From: Lucinisca nassula
Taxonomy: Eukaryota > Mollusca > Bivalvia > Lucinida > Lucinidae
DNA length: 64,000 nucleotides
Assembly (NCBI GenBank): GCA_963580285.1
Contig: OY757013.1
Coordinates: forward strand, 155,299,900-155,363,899
Reading direction: 5' to 3'
Shown here: positions 33,146-45,012 of the stretch, piece after piece
Layout: each line of letters opens with the position of its first letter
How positions within the stretch are numbered: position 1 is the stretch's first letter
The notes under the pieces: generated by a model
Database searches by the model: none
Told to the model about the DNA's origin: nothing
Seen by the model: the letters and a program-made list of their open reading frames with translations, nothing else
Translations under genes and position numbers: made by a program

Positions 33146-34084
33146 TTATATTAGATGAACCTGACTTTGGCAGACTTTTCCCATTCGACAAACCTGGTCA
33201 TGCATGCAGATGGATTGTTTTCATATTCAAACATTTTTTGTCAAATTCAACAGATGAAGTAGCTGAATATTTCTTGTGTAAAAACCTGAGTTGAATTTTG
33301 GCAAGACAGCACATATACATATGAAACGAATCGGATAATTTCGGCCGTGACGTGGTCAAAATGGGTCTTTTACGAGGGTATGTGGGTAGAAAGCTGTTTT
33401 GATATACTTTGTACGTACATTATAGTTTTAACATCTAATAGTTACACAGTGTTTACAACAACAATCAAATAGAAAAAAAAGCAAGTCAAACAAGAGAATT
33501 GTCGAAACCCTAGGGTGCTCCCCGATGATGCGCGGTAGTAGGGCTGCTATGTTAGTGAAACAGTAAGAACATTTTGAAGTATGGTATGACATCTGGAGTT
33601 CCCCTGCACATGAGTTTGATATGGCTATAATACTATTGAAAGGGGTATAAAATGTAAAAGCATCCATCAACTCTATGTGTTGAAATTAACCATTGTACTA
33701 AGTGCCAGTTGTGAAATAAAATAAAATAAAATAAAATGAAAAATACATAAATAAATAAATATAGAAGCTGCCTGCAAAGCCTGTAACTCTGTAACTCTAA
33801 GAAGCTCAGTTTTGTTTCCCGTAACAAAAAAGCATAAACAATGAGAAATGTAAGGCCCTTAAACCATAAGTTTTGTGTCCCCTAGTAAGTGATTTTCAAC
33901 AAAGTATGTAACAAGGGATACAAAATTTGTAGATGTAAGCCCTATTACCCATGGTTATGAAATAACAGGAGATATTTTTTCAAAAAGGGGAGATAACTCA
34001 GTGAAAATAGGCACTATACTTATGGCCCTTTGTCAAAATATAGGCTTTGTGATGGTAATTACGTGTGTGACCAACAGTGAGACT
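33146..34084. other. No recognisable gene
   Basis: No gene is supported. An (AAAAT)n-like stretch lies at about 33716-33765. AGATAACTCAGTGAAAATAG near 33985 resembles tandem-element arms but is too short to assign. Confidence 0.4.
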
Positions 34085-34430
34085 CCGATGCGTCCACCCA
34101 GCGACAGAGCATCAGGCACCATCCAACATTACTTAAGATTAGATTCTCTCTAATTCTCCGTAAGCCTTCATTTGTATCACGTCAACAAAATAGACGTAAA
34201 GCAATTATCAGGAATCGATACAATTAACCCACCCCTTCCGTTAGAGACACCAAAGGGAAAGAAACACAAACATGAAATAACTAGAACCTGGTGGAAAAAT
34301 AAATAGCGGAAAACCAAAAGGACAGTTACTTTCCCACAAAATGGTCGATTGGCAAATATAAGCGACACACACACTAAAAGATAAACCTTAACAAAAATAC
34401 ACCGCGTCAGAAGAACTAGTCGGGGATTTG
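34085..34430 (-). mobile_element. Retroelement P 3' tail pieces
   Basis: AGAGCATCAGGCACC (34106) is the start of a reversed P tail. 34195-34420 holds its end, with ATCAGGAATCGATACAATTA, AAAGGGAAAGAAACACAAAC and GCGGAAAACCAAAAGGACAG. The middle is deleted. Confidence 0.7.
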
Positions 34431-34579
34431 AAATTCGCAGCACACGTATTTAAGGAGTTTAATGCACCTTATATTCTCACACTTAACTCTGATATGAATT
34501 TATTAAAAGGTCTCTCAGCATCTTGAAAATGGAGTTAGAAAATCAAAAAAGTGGGGAAAAAGACATAAAAAGGGGAGAT

Positions 34580-35457
34580 AACTGTACCTACCCTCTTTTC
34601 TCATTTGAACATCCAAACAAATACAAACGACATATACCCTGAAACTACAAGGCCGATTGGAACCAAATTACATGTGAAACCGCCATGGGGTGGAAGAACA
34701 AACATTTATTCTGAATGTCTGGGTCACATGATCAAAATGTCCACCATGCCCATATATGGTAAAAACCTTTGAAATCGCCCGTTCTTAGGAACCAATAGAC
34801 CGATGACCTTGAAACTTGAAATACAATATTGGGGACCCGGTCCCTTTCACATTTGTTCAAATGATGACATTTGGTTGACCTTGACCTTTCTAACGTCAAG
34901 GTCACATACGGTCACTTAGGGTTTTGTATGGAAAACACAGGATTTTCTGGTACTGTTGCAGCTTTTTACATCAGAGTTGATATTTGCAGCCAGCTAACTG
35001 ATCCTGGGGCCATAAGATTACATATTTCTATTTTTACAAAACTAATGTGCTAACTGATACCAAATTACATATACTGCACCAGTGTGGTCTAGAAATCAAA
35101 GTTTGTTTGAGAGATATGTGTGATTGTCACACCAATAAGGAGATGCGACAACGACGCCAACTGTCAACGACGCTAATGGGCCAAAAGCGATTTTGACTTT
35201 TGCATCTCAGGAAATACAAAACCTTGGTATGCAACATTTTGGACTTTAGACCTGCTGAGATTGTTCAAAGCTGACCATAATGTATGTGACGACAACAAAA
35301 AACCATGGTTGATTTAAAACCAATTTGACAGCAATGGTCCTGCGATTGGCCTCTACTAAACCATTATGGTCGATTAAAATAAATGGCCACCAAAGGGTGG
35401 GATAATTTATGCCAATTTGAGCTCTGGTGAGCGTAGTTTCCCATGGGCTGCTTGTTT
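34580..35457 (-). mobile_element. Fragment of tandem-repeat-cored element family
   Basis: It closes with GCTCTGGTGAGCGTAG and CCCATGGGCTGCTTGTTT, the same end as element 2. The interior has GTCACATGATCAAAATG, CCCATATATGGTAAAAACC and TTGACCTTGACC, shared with 20390 and 53320. The opposite end is not recognisable. Confidence 0.6.
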
Positions 35458-36284
35458 ATAACTTTGTGTTCAGGTTAGTTAGTCGCGTAAGCTTGGTGGC
35501 AAGCATAAACCATATTTAATTGGCGTTGTCATGATACAGCAGCCACAGGTTTCTGCTTTAATGATTGCGCTTGTTGCTTAGCTGCATTTTCCAGCCTTCA
35601 TAAACCATTTATTCGATAACCAGTGGTAGTTTGGTATGAAGTTACCATGACAGCAATACCTCTGAAAGACGACAATGTTCAGTGAATTTAACAACGCTAC
35701 CCTAGTTCAGTCTTTTTTTCAAAGGGTTGGCAGAATTTCGTCCAGTATTTCATATTGAAGGAAAGACGTATTTTAATCAGTTTACGCCTCTGAACAATCC
35801 AACCTCCTTTTGACTGAGTTGTGCGAAATTTGTCTGCCAACAAAATAGAACATTATATAGTATTTGCATGGTAGTACGACGATTTTACATAAATGTTTTA
35901 TAGGTACCATTAATGTGCTGCAAAAAAGATACTCTACTAAATTTAAATATCAGCATTCAACTGCGGATTTGATATACTTCAGCTTATTTGCTGATTGAAT
36001 GACTTTGGTTTTGGTTGATCTTTTGTCAAACATGCGCAAATTGTGGTGACCAAGTTACATGAAGATGCAGAAAAGGTCAGTCGAGAGTTTGTGTTGAACC
36101 CGATGTTCCCACCCTTCTTGACAAAAGTGTAGAAGAAGAAGCTTGATTTACATAGAAATCGTTACATTTATTATGCCAAATATCGCCCCTGTTCAAAATA
36201 TCTGACCTATGAGGTGTCAACCTCAAGTAAGTTAACCTTTCTTTCAGTTCCTTTCATAAGTACGAATGCATTTCCACCAGAACG
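35458..36284. other. No recognisable gene
   Basis: I see no coding, RNA or repeat signal that I can support here. Confidence 0.45.
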
Positions 36285-36775
36285 CCTGAAGGTAGGTGCC
36301 CGATGCTCTGTCTCTGGTATGGTTAATCGGGGCCTAACTATGGGTTTCCTTTCCTGCAACATTCTAGCTAATCCATGCTGTTGAGTCCTCGTCGTTGTCT
36401 CATCTCCTTATTCGTTTGATTTTATGTTCGCGGATATGTTGCATTGATGAGCTAGAATTCCATCATGCAGACTGAACAACTAATGTGTTTTAACCAAGAC
36501 AACCAAGAGTGAGGATTGAGGCCACCTTAAATCAATTAAAGTGTCCACCCCAAACCCCAACATCCGTAAAACTTCTTACTGACCCTATTCTAAGGCGGTC
36601 CTTCTGTTGTGGTTTCTTATTTTTAAAGTTGGTCTTTAAGATGTATGTACTGCTAATGCCGGCCATGTGGGGAGATAACTGTCCTTCTGGCTTTCTATTC
36701 GTGACGTTTCATTTTTGTGTTTTGAATGGAAGGTGCGAGGTATTTTGTATAGGTTCCTGATCATTGCCTAAACTC
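36285..36775 (+). mobile_element. Retroelement P 3' tail, diverged
   Basis: GGTGCCCGATGCTCTGTCTC, CATGCAGACTGAACAAC, AAGGCGGTCCTTCTG and GGTTCCTGATCATTGCC follow the standard order of the P 3' UTR, with many substitutions. It reads in the plus orientation. Confidence 0.75.
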
Positions 36776-36879
36776 TGTTTGTCAAATCATGATAACTCCT
36801 GATGGCTTGACACAGAAGGCCCTTTTGGCAAATCTGTATGGGAAAATTGGGGTGGTTGGGTGAGGCAAAGGTGGCGTTT

Positions 36880-37135
36880 AACTTGCGTCAATAGGGCGTC
36901 CAACTGATATTGGCTTACAGCTGGACAAGACCTGCTGTTCTTGCAGCAGGTTATGGTAGAGGGGGAATACTGTTATTTCTTCTGTTTCTGCACTTATATA
37001 TTTATTTTCCTCTTTCTCTTCTGTCCCTCACTTTCATCTGCTCTACTATCTTTTCTATCGCTTTTCTCTGGGAGAAGACACAAAATGACCAACAAGAGTG
37101 GACGTGCCTTTTAACCCAAAACAATCAATATATGG
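36880..37135 (+). mobile_element. SINE-like repeat (family J)
   Basis: A second copy of the repeat at 1310. GACAAGACCTGCTGTTC and TGCAGCAGG form a short palindrome. A pyrimidine-rich tract, AAAATGACCAACAAGAG, GGACGTGCC and a final CAATCAAT follow. Confidence 0.5.
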
Positions 37136-37193
37136 GACAAATATCAGTTAAAGGAACTAGTATACAAGTAGACGAAAAACAGGTTAATCAGTG

Positions 37194-37465
37194 CATCACA
37201 TGAACAAGTCCGTGAAATTAAGACCCATACACCCGACTTTATATAGAGAAAACTGGGGTTTACAGGGTAAACATTATTTTTCTTATTTCTGTTCCAAGAC
37301 ATAGGTTGTGGATACTCGTGAGAACCGCCTGATGCGGTAACAACGAGCACCCTCAATCTATGTTTTGAACATTTATAACAAACGTATCGAGGATTTTCAT
37401 CAGAAAAGAAGCCATTTTGGAGATGTGAAAAATGCACTATGTCGCACCGGTTAGTTATCGTAATG
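37194..37465 (+). mobile_element. MITE B copy
   Basis: Clean ends CATCACATGAACAAGTCCGT and TTAGTTATCGTAATG. The hairpin tip is reduced (AACCGCCTGATGCGGTAAC), with several bases lost from the inner stem. Confidence 0.88.
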
Positions 37466-38589
37466 TGTGAAAAGAGACACAGGATAATTAAGAGCTAATG
37501 GCGAATAGAGGGACACGGTTATCGAAGGCAGGTTGTCCAATGAAAAGGTAGAAAGTAAGTGGAGGTGACATCTTAAGATGCACATTTAGAGGTTGTACCA
37601 ATACTGAGGGGAATGGGAAGAAGGAAGAATGTTTAAGGGGTGGCTTTACATTACATTAAAGCTCGGTTACTATTTATTTTTAATCATGCGACTTACCAGA
37701 TAATAAGGTACCCAGTAAGATTTCAATAGAGACCTTGTAGTGGCCAGTAACATTTACGTGTTTAAAATATAATAATGTCGATGTAAGTTTGGGAGCCTTC
37801 AGCACAAACTGGAAACTTTGGATAATGGATCTTGAAATATACAATGTATTTATTAAATGTTGATAGATTCAAGTCACCAGTATAGAGAATCACTTGATAG
37901 TTCAACGCTGACAAATATGCTTGGTGATGTATATTCACCTCACTAAATAAAACCCAGAAGGAAATGGTCATCAGTATTTTTTCAAAAATATATATGTTGG
38001 CCCCTGTAATGATACATCTGTGACCAGCCAGTAAAATAATTTATTTTATGTATGTTTTAATATGGGTTTTTATCCCGATCTGTGACACAGCAGGAAAAAA
38101 CAGCAAAAGGGTCCATAGGTATCTGAGTGCCCAGATTGACACGGATTCATCAAGTTTCACATTCATGTGCAAAAATAACCGTCCTGCATACTGACGAAAA
38201 AGAAATTGTTTAAAAAAATATTAAAAATTCTTTAGCGCAAAAATAGTGTAAAATTTACCAAATTTCTGGGGGTAAAATTCCAATGGTCAAAATTTATGGT
38301 AACGCAGGATGTAGTTACGTCATATCATGAATTTTGGTATCTTCGAGTATTGACAAATATATTGGCTGATGCAATAAATCTACATTCAGTTGTAAGCGCA
38401 AGCTACACATAACTAAACTTAATCCAACCATTCCATTCGCATGGGGGTGGGTGTAAACTCATATAATTTTCAACCCGTTTTCCCCACCAGATTTGCTAAA
38501 AAATCACATGTCACATAGGTTAGGCCTCTATCTCAATGAAACAGCTCAAACAAAGCGTGAGAATTTTGGGTGCATTAAATTTTTCGAAA
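37466..38589. other. No recognisable gene
   Basis: No coding region, tRNA or repeat family is identified in this AT-rich kilobase. Confidence 0.45.
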
Positions 38590-38715
38590 TCTGGTCTCAA
38601 ATCCCGGACTAAACCGCCTTGGAACGGTCAGTGAAAAGAATGTTACTATGAGGCTTAAATCGATTTTAAACGGCCGCAACCCATTGCCCTTAATTCCGTC
38701 GCGATTTAGACAAAA
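38590..38715 (-). mobile_element. Retroelement P 3' tail fragment
   Basis: CCGCCTTGGAACGGTCAGTG, AAATCGATTTTAAACGGCCG and CCGTCGCGATTTAGACAAA match the middle of the reversed P tail. Confidence 0.65.
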
Positions 38716-39206
38716 AGTACATTTTAATCCATCTTTATACTAGTTGGGTTAATATTATTTTCAATTTTCTTGGTCAGAAATATTCGATCTTGTATAGTGC
38801 ATTTGAAGTTAGAATATGAAATAAATCGTCGTCAGAAAAAAAATGTCTTCTTTTTTTGTCTTTTTTTTTTTTTTTTTTTTTTTACAGAGAGAGCATTAAT
38901 ATATAATTTAAGAGAACAATTTCGTTGTACAATATGGTAAACATATTTTATATCTAGTTTCAAGAAATGATTCGAAAAAAAAAAACAACAAAAAAAAAAA
39001 CAGAAAGGGATTATTACAAGAAGCATTACTTTACGACATCGTGTGGAAATAAACATACTCTAAGATCATTTTCTTTGTTGCTGTAAACCATAGTTTATGT
39101 GTCGCAGGCTATAGTAGCAAAAATGACTATACACACGGTTCTAAAATTGAAGGAGTAAGGGAACAGCAAAATGTGCGATAGGCATATGCGACACACGCAT
39201 TTACCC

Positions 39207-39261
<55 letters not shown>

Positions 39262-40099
39262 AATACTGATCTTTAAGTATTGCATGCAAAATACTAAGAA
39301 CCGATTTCTTTATATTTCACATAGTACTCAAAATATATGAATACATTAAAATACCAGAAAAAAAAAGAAATATCCTCGATTTTTTTTTGTTACGAATGCT
39401 CATTTCAAAGACAAGGATGAATATAACACTTGATGGTTTGTCAATGTTTGTCACAAAGCCCCAGTTTATTGCCTCTTAATCTCTGCAAGATAACGACTGC
39501 ACGAATCGATGTGCGAACCTGGGTGGTGTCTTGCACCCACAAGGGCCGCTTCAAATACCTGTCATTTATATTTCGAGAAAGGATGATGATGGCTGTATAA
39601 GATAAAATTAACGAAACGTGATATACGATTGAATCGGCGGATAACTTTAGCATGATCTTTATAAATCTTGACACACTTAATGATAATCCCCATTTAAACA
39701 GTTCAAATTGCCATGTACATTTAATTTAATAAGTCAGTTAAATGAAAATATGTGACATGTTCTGCCTTATATAGGGGATAATTGTGGTTGTTCTATGGTA
39801 AAGACTAATTTCCATGTTCCCCATCTAATCCAAACACTGACAGCAATGGTGAGTTGATTGAATCCGGGCGTGGGCTCTTATTAAAATCTTGCTCTTAGGC
39901 TCAAACAATCTCCACTACTGGCTGATGCTCTAAATCAGTGAAACAAATAATTATGTCTCATGGAGATGTGGGTGGGTTGGATGCGCATAGTTCCATAAAG
40001 ACTGAAACGCAGCACAATTTCGTTACGTAATGAACTTTCATCGTGGTGTTTTGTAATGCAGCTATTAGTTGCCTTACCAAAACGCACTTAAAGACAAAT
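38716..40099. other. No gene; low-complexity tracts
   Basis: Contains a T-run at 38861-38883, an A-rich tract near 38975-39000 and a (CA)n microsatellite at 39209-39257. No coding signal is visible. Confidence 0.5.
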
Positions 40100-40195
40100 A
40101 CAAGTCTTATACGACATACACCATACATGGTAGTTTAACCAACTATGCTTCTTTATTGGCATGTCTGCGTGTCGGCATGTAGTATAATCTAGATG
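40100..40195 (+). pseudogene. Retroelement P C-terminal coding fragment
   Basis: TATACGACATACACCATACA…CTATGCTTCTTTATTGGCA parallels 29255-29330, the end of the P ORF, with a deletion of about 20 bases. It is short and frameshifted. Confidence 0.5.
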
Positions 40196-40220
40196 AGAAG
40201 TATGAGGTTATTATTTTTAT

Positions 40221-41690
40221 GCTCCCCGAAGAATTTCGGGGGAGCATATAGTCGCCGCTTCGTCCGTATGTCCGTGCGTCCGTGAGTCAGAGCGTCCGTC
40301 CCGCTCTTGTCTACGCGAATTCTCAGAAACTACTGGTCGGATTTCAATGAACTTCATGGGAATATTAAGTAACGAAGGTGGATGCGCATATCACCTGCGT
40401 GTTTTGGTTCGATGATTTTTTCAACAGATATGACCCTTTGATGAATTCTACATGAATATAAAGGGTACCGTTCGTGTCTACGCGAATTCTCAGCAACTAC
40501 TTGCAGAATTTCAACGAAACTTCAATGGAATCTTAAGCAGCAATAGGGGATGCACATATTATTCGTGCTATCTGGTTAGATGATTTGTCACAGAGTTATG
40601 GTACTTTGTTTAAAGCTGCAGTGTAAGGTCACTGTGGCTATTTTTAGAAAAAATTGTCATCACTATGGTGCCTACAATTATTGATGGATTTTAATATAAC
40701 TTCACACAAATGTTGGGTATGATAATACCTTGAGTATGTTCGACATTCAGGGTCCTGGGCTAAAGGACAAGGTCACTGTGGCTATTTTAGAAAAACATTG
40801 TTTTTGCTCTAGTGCCTACATTTATTGATGGATTTAAATATAATTTCACACAAATGTTGAGTATGATAATATCTCGAGCAAGTTAAACTTTCAGGGTCCT
40901 GCGCTTAAGGTCAAGGTCACTGCGACTATATTTAGAAAAAACTTTGTCATCGCTCTAGCATCGTCATTTGCTGATGGATTTTAATATAACTTCACACAAA
41001 TGTTTGGTATAAAAATATCTCGAGCAAGTTTAACTTTCAGGATCCTGGAGTCAAAGTCAAGGTCACTGTGGTTATTTTTAGAAAAGAAAACTTTGTCATT
41101 GCTCTAGTGCCTACATTTATTGATGGATTTTAATATAATTTCACACAAATGTTGGGTGTGATAATATCTCGAGCAAGTTTGACTTTCAGGGTCCTGGGCT
41201 CTAGGTCAAGGTCACTGCGGCTATTTTTAGAAAAAAAAACATTGTCATCGCTCTAGCGTCGTCATTTGCTGATGGATTTTAATATAACTTCACACAAATG
41301 TTGGGTATAATAATATCTCGAGCAAGTTAGACTTTCAGGATCCTGGGCTCAAGGTAAAGGTCACTTTGGCTATTGTTAGAAAAAACTTTGTCATCGCTCT
41401 AGTGGCTACATTTATTGATGGATTTTAATATAATTTCACACAAATGTTGGGTATGATAATATCTCGAGCACGTTTGACTTTCAGGTCCTGGGCTCAAGGT
41501 CAAGGTCACTGCGGCTAATTTTAGAAAAGAAAAACAACTTTGTCATCGCTCTAGCGTCGACATTTGCTGATAGATTTTAATATAGCTTCACACAAATGTT
41601 GGGTATAATGATATATCTAGCAAGTTTGACTTTCAGGGTCCTGGGCTCAAGGTCAAGGTCACTGTGGCTATTTTTAGAAAAACTTGCTGG
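40221..41690 (+). mobile_element. ~147-bp-period tandem-repeat element
   Basis: It starts with a hairpin, TGCTCCCCGAAGAATTTCGG followed by GGGAGCA, then a GTCCGTGCGTCCGTGAGTC microsatellite. Seven to eight units follow, at about 40627, 40771, 40915, 41061, 41210, 41359, 41502 and 41657. Each has AAGGTCACTGCGGCTATTTT, TGATGGATTTTAATATAA, CTTCACACAAATGTTGGGTA and CTCGAGCAAGTTTGACTTTC. No matching right end is found. Confidence 0.82.
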
Positions 41691-42294
41691 AGGCAGAAAT
41701 CTTTCCAACTGTAAACGGAGGTCCACTGCACACAGCCTTTCATTATCAACCTCTCATCATTCTGATATGACTGAAATACTGCTAAAAAGGATGTAAAATC
41801 GCAAGTCATCCATCTACATTAGTGTTGCAGATAAAATGGATCAAAGTGATAGAAGCTAGTCTTGGCAGATGGTCAAAACGACCTTTTAGTCAAGGGGATA
41901 GGAACAGATCCATTTTCGAACCCGTCTGATATTTGATGTGCATGTAAAGGCACCCAATACGGAACCATACCTGGAGACAGTCGTATGAGGATTGCCTCTG
42001 TGTACGAGAGTAAGTTTTCAATAATTTCTATTTAACAGTTTTACCCAATTAATATAGCTAAACTACCACCCAGGATCTTGGGGTATGGTATCGTACCTGA
42101 AGACACTTTTTTTTAATTCATTCTGACTTTTGTGTTGCTGATGTTTGTATGACAGTGCCATCAGGCAAGCTAATCTGTCCATCGACAGTTTTTGTTATAC
42201 TCCAGTTTGAAGTACAGTGAGTATACACAGTAAAGCGCTCTTTAACTAGGATAATGTTTCCTGTTCCGACTATTGCACGTTCGGTTTCACCGAT
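41691..42294. other. No recognisable gene
   Basis: No supported feature. The words near 41990-42050 do not match any repeat family in the window. Confidence 0.4.
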
Positions 42295-42935
42295 ATTCTT
42301 GTTGATACCTGATCATTGCCTTCACCCTTATATTACACAGCATGTATGAAAAAAATAAAATAAATAAATAAACAGCGGTACTTGCGGATCATTTTATTTG
42401 CATAGCGTCCTCTTTAACTTTATAATAGCTCTGTCTCTGGTCGGGCCATTCAGAGTTTAATTGTTGATTTTCCTTTGCTCCTTTTGTTTCAGTTATTTCT
42501 TGTTGTCGAGTCATCGCCGTTGTTTCATCTCTTTGGTCGTTTGATTTTTGTTTTCTCGGAGATGTTGCACAGAAGAGTTAGGACAAATTATTTGTCTAAA
42601 TTGCGACGGAAGTAAGAGCGAGGATTGCGGCCGCGTAAAATCGATATAAGCCCCACAGTGAAATACTTTCACTGATCGTTCCAAGACGGTTTTACTGTCG
42701 CGGTTTACTTTTGTTATAGTTCGTCTTTATATGTGTGTATCTGTGATACTTTTTTGTTTTTGATAGCCAATTGATTATTTTGTGGGAAAGTAACTTTAAG
42801 TTTGGCTTTCCGCTATTGATATTTCCATTAGGGTCTAGTAATTTCATGTTTATGTTTCTTTCCTTTTGGTGTCCCTGATGAAAGATGTGGGTTAATTGTA
42901 TCGATTGCCGATCATTACCTACACTTCTGTCTTGA
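42295..42935 (+). mobile_element. Retroelement P 3' tail (two pieces)
   Basis: 42425-42935 is a long P tail: TGTCTCTGGTCGGGCC, GTTTCATCTCTTTGGTCGTT, GCGGCCGCGTAAAATCGATA, GGCTTTCCGCTATTGATA and TCGATTGCCGATCATTACC. A short end fragment (GATACCTGATCATTGCC) precedes it at about 42303. Confidence 0.78.
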
Positions 42936-43105
42936 CTTATTCTAGAAACAAAAAATTTTTAAAGGACCGAATACGGATTTCTGTCTAATATTGTTACAAT
43001 AAAATTAAGGAAGAAATTGCTTCTACCCGTACGACATTTATATATCTCGCAATTAATACGATGTTTAGAGTGTCTAGTCATGGAACTGACCTGAACACGC
43101 ATAAT
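42936..43105 (+). pseudogene. Retroelement P reverse transcriptase fragment
   Basis: About 43025-43100 reads ACATTTATATATCTCGCAAT and GTGTCTAGTCATGGAACTGA, the YISQLIRF/SSH region of the P ORF, with a frameshift. It is oriented like the adjoining 3' tail but lies after it, as at 26706. Confidence 0.55.
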
Positions 43106-43639
43106 ATTTTTCGGGGAATGTATGTAGTGTGTAATCGTCAGAAAAGCATCGTGAGACGATTATAAAGGATTCACAAACACGTTTTTCGTATGCAATTTAT
43201 TCCAAGGTCGAAAAACTCATTGTAAATGCGTATCACCTCTTTGAATCTGGGAGGAACGTTGTGGCTCTGTTGATAGAACTGCTGCAGCTCATACGCAAGC
43301 CTATGTTTAAACTAAACAATGCAATGTGCTGAAAAATAAGACTTGTACCGATATCAGACGTGGTGTCACAGCTAATGATTTTCCATGAATTGTTCGTGCC
43401 GCCGTTTTATTTACGCGAGCAGTAACCACTTCTTTAAATGCTCTAAAATGGTGTGCCAAACCTGTCAGAAAATTTAGATATAGCAATTTTCTCCAAATAA
43501 TCACAGCCTTCCATGACTTTCGCAGATGTATGCGACTTGTTGGAGTAGTCGGTGGACGACCAGGTCTAACACTTCCCCATTGTGATGTACGTGAAAAGCA
43601 AGAAAAGAAAAAATCGATGATTCAGATTTTCTAAAAGGA
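43106..43639. other. No recognisable gene
   Basis: No open reading frame with a recognisable domain, and no match to the repeat families catalogued here. Confidence 0.4.
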
Positions 43640-44075
43640 ATTTAGGTTTGGTAATACGTTACGCAGACAAATTGTAGGTCCTCTTTTAGCTGATCCGTTT
43701 TTATTTTGCAATGAAATATATGTCATAATGTAACTCTCTGATAATATTCAAGCTGATATGATTGACTCATTCAACTCAACGTCCAGATATTAGGATTGAC
43801 GATTCTTATTTTTAAGGAATGGTTTGTCAACTTTATCCTGCTAAATTGACGTCAAATAAAGCGAATATTCGGATACCGAGGCTCCGTTCTAAGATTGATA
43901 TTTATCCATTTTAGAAAAATCTATGACTGACGTGATGATTTTGATTTCGACATGGTTATTATTTCATTTTCGATGGTGATGTTCTCAGCACCACTTAGAA
44001 TGATGTTTACATCTCTCTAGATATTCGCTTTGATAGAGTGTCTAGTCAATGGCTGATATCATGCTCACAATTAAA
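43640..44075 (+). pseudogene. Retroelement P reverse transcriptase fragment
   Basis: The text around 43650-44000 keeps the P order: LLADPFLFCNE, an IQADMIDSFNSTSRY-like block just before the catalytic site, GMVCQLYPAK-like residues and the DFDFD region. The IPMGTNCAP block is deleted, and several stops and frameshifts are present. Confidence 0.65.
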
Positions 44076-44129
44076 TTTCAAACGCCAAAGTTTTATACAC
44101 GTGTATCTGTTCCATAGATTGTCGAAAAT

Positions 44130-44365
44130 GAAATTGATGGCAATGACCAGGAAGCTACACAATTAACCAAAACCTCCCATCAACGACACCAAAGAAACTG
44201 AAACACAAACATGAAATAACTAGACCTTAATGTAAATATCAATAGCGGAAAGCCAAAAGGACAGTTACTTGCCCACAAAATAGCCAATTGACTATCCAAA
44301 ACAAAAATCTTTAAGCGATACACACACTCATAGACAAACAATATCAAAAATAAATCGCGACAGAA
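44130..44365 (-). mobile_element. Retroelement P 3' tail
   Basis: Reversed tail with GGCAATGACCAGGAAGCTAC, CAACGACACCAAAGAAACTG, AGCGGAAAGCCAAAAGGACA and AAATAAATCGCGACAGAAG. Confidence 0.75.
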
Positions 44366-44389
44366 GAACATATATCATGAGGGTATTGT

Positions 44390-45012
44390 TTCTAAAAGGC
44401 CCGATTTTGATATTTTCTCGCTTCGGGACTGTCGAAAGCGTAAAACTAGATCGCACGGCACCAGGGAAAATGGCAAGTATAAACGGAAATATCCTGCTTT
44501 AAAAGAAACAATACCAAGCTTAAGTGACTGTCCATCATATTATTGAATTATGGACCCAACTCTATGCTTGCATTTCTAAGTTCATTACCCATTTGTGTAT
44601 TACGTACTTGGATATCGAGGCGAATAAATTCTACGATAGATATAATCAGTTATACGATGCTGCTCATTTAACTAGAGGTTATTCTCAGCATGCTCTTCGT
44701 CCTTTAATCGATTCTGAAATTAATCCCAAACGTCATTGCACCAAAATATCCTTCAATAGTAAGGGTTTGGATTTTATAGAATTACTTAGTGTCTTCCGGT
44801 ATACTTCGATGATTTTATCCATTCTTGCTTATTTTCAAAATACTGAAACACCCATAATTTGCCATAAATACAATAAACCTGTCAGATCTATCATTTTTAA
44901 TTTCAATAAACTTGTTTCTGATATTGATATTGACAATGGCACTCCTGACACCTATTGTTGTAAAAATTCATTGTATTGCTATCCTGCTGTTGGTCACCAA
45001 CCGCTGCTTTAA
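44390..45012 (+). pseudogene. Retroelement-derived ORF, probably N-terminal part of the P polyprotein
   Basis: An open frame of 162 codons (44524-45012) ends in ICHKYNKPVRSIIFNFNKL, then SDIDIDNGTPD, YCCKNSLYCYP and AVGH. From memory, a CKNS.FCYPPAGH-type block occurs upstream of the RT domain in bivalve retroelement ORFs of the P kind; I could not search for it. Two lines of context fit: P fragments lie within 1 kb on both sides, and coding character continues upstream of 44524 with stops. The role of this cysteine-rich block is unknown to me. The frame ends at the start of the mariner remnant. Confidence 0.55.

Noticed and set aside
39095..39289. Cys-Val repeat ORF
   Set aside because: Product of the (CA)n microsatellite on the reverse strand.
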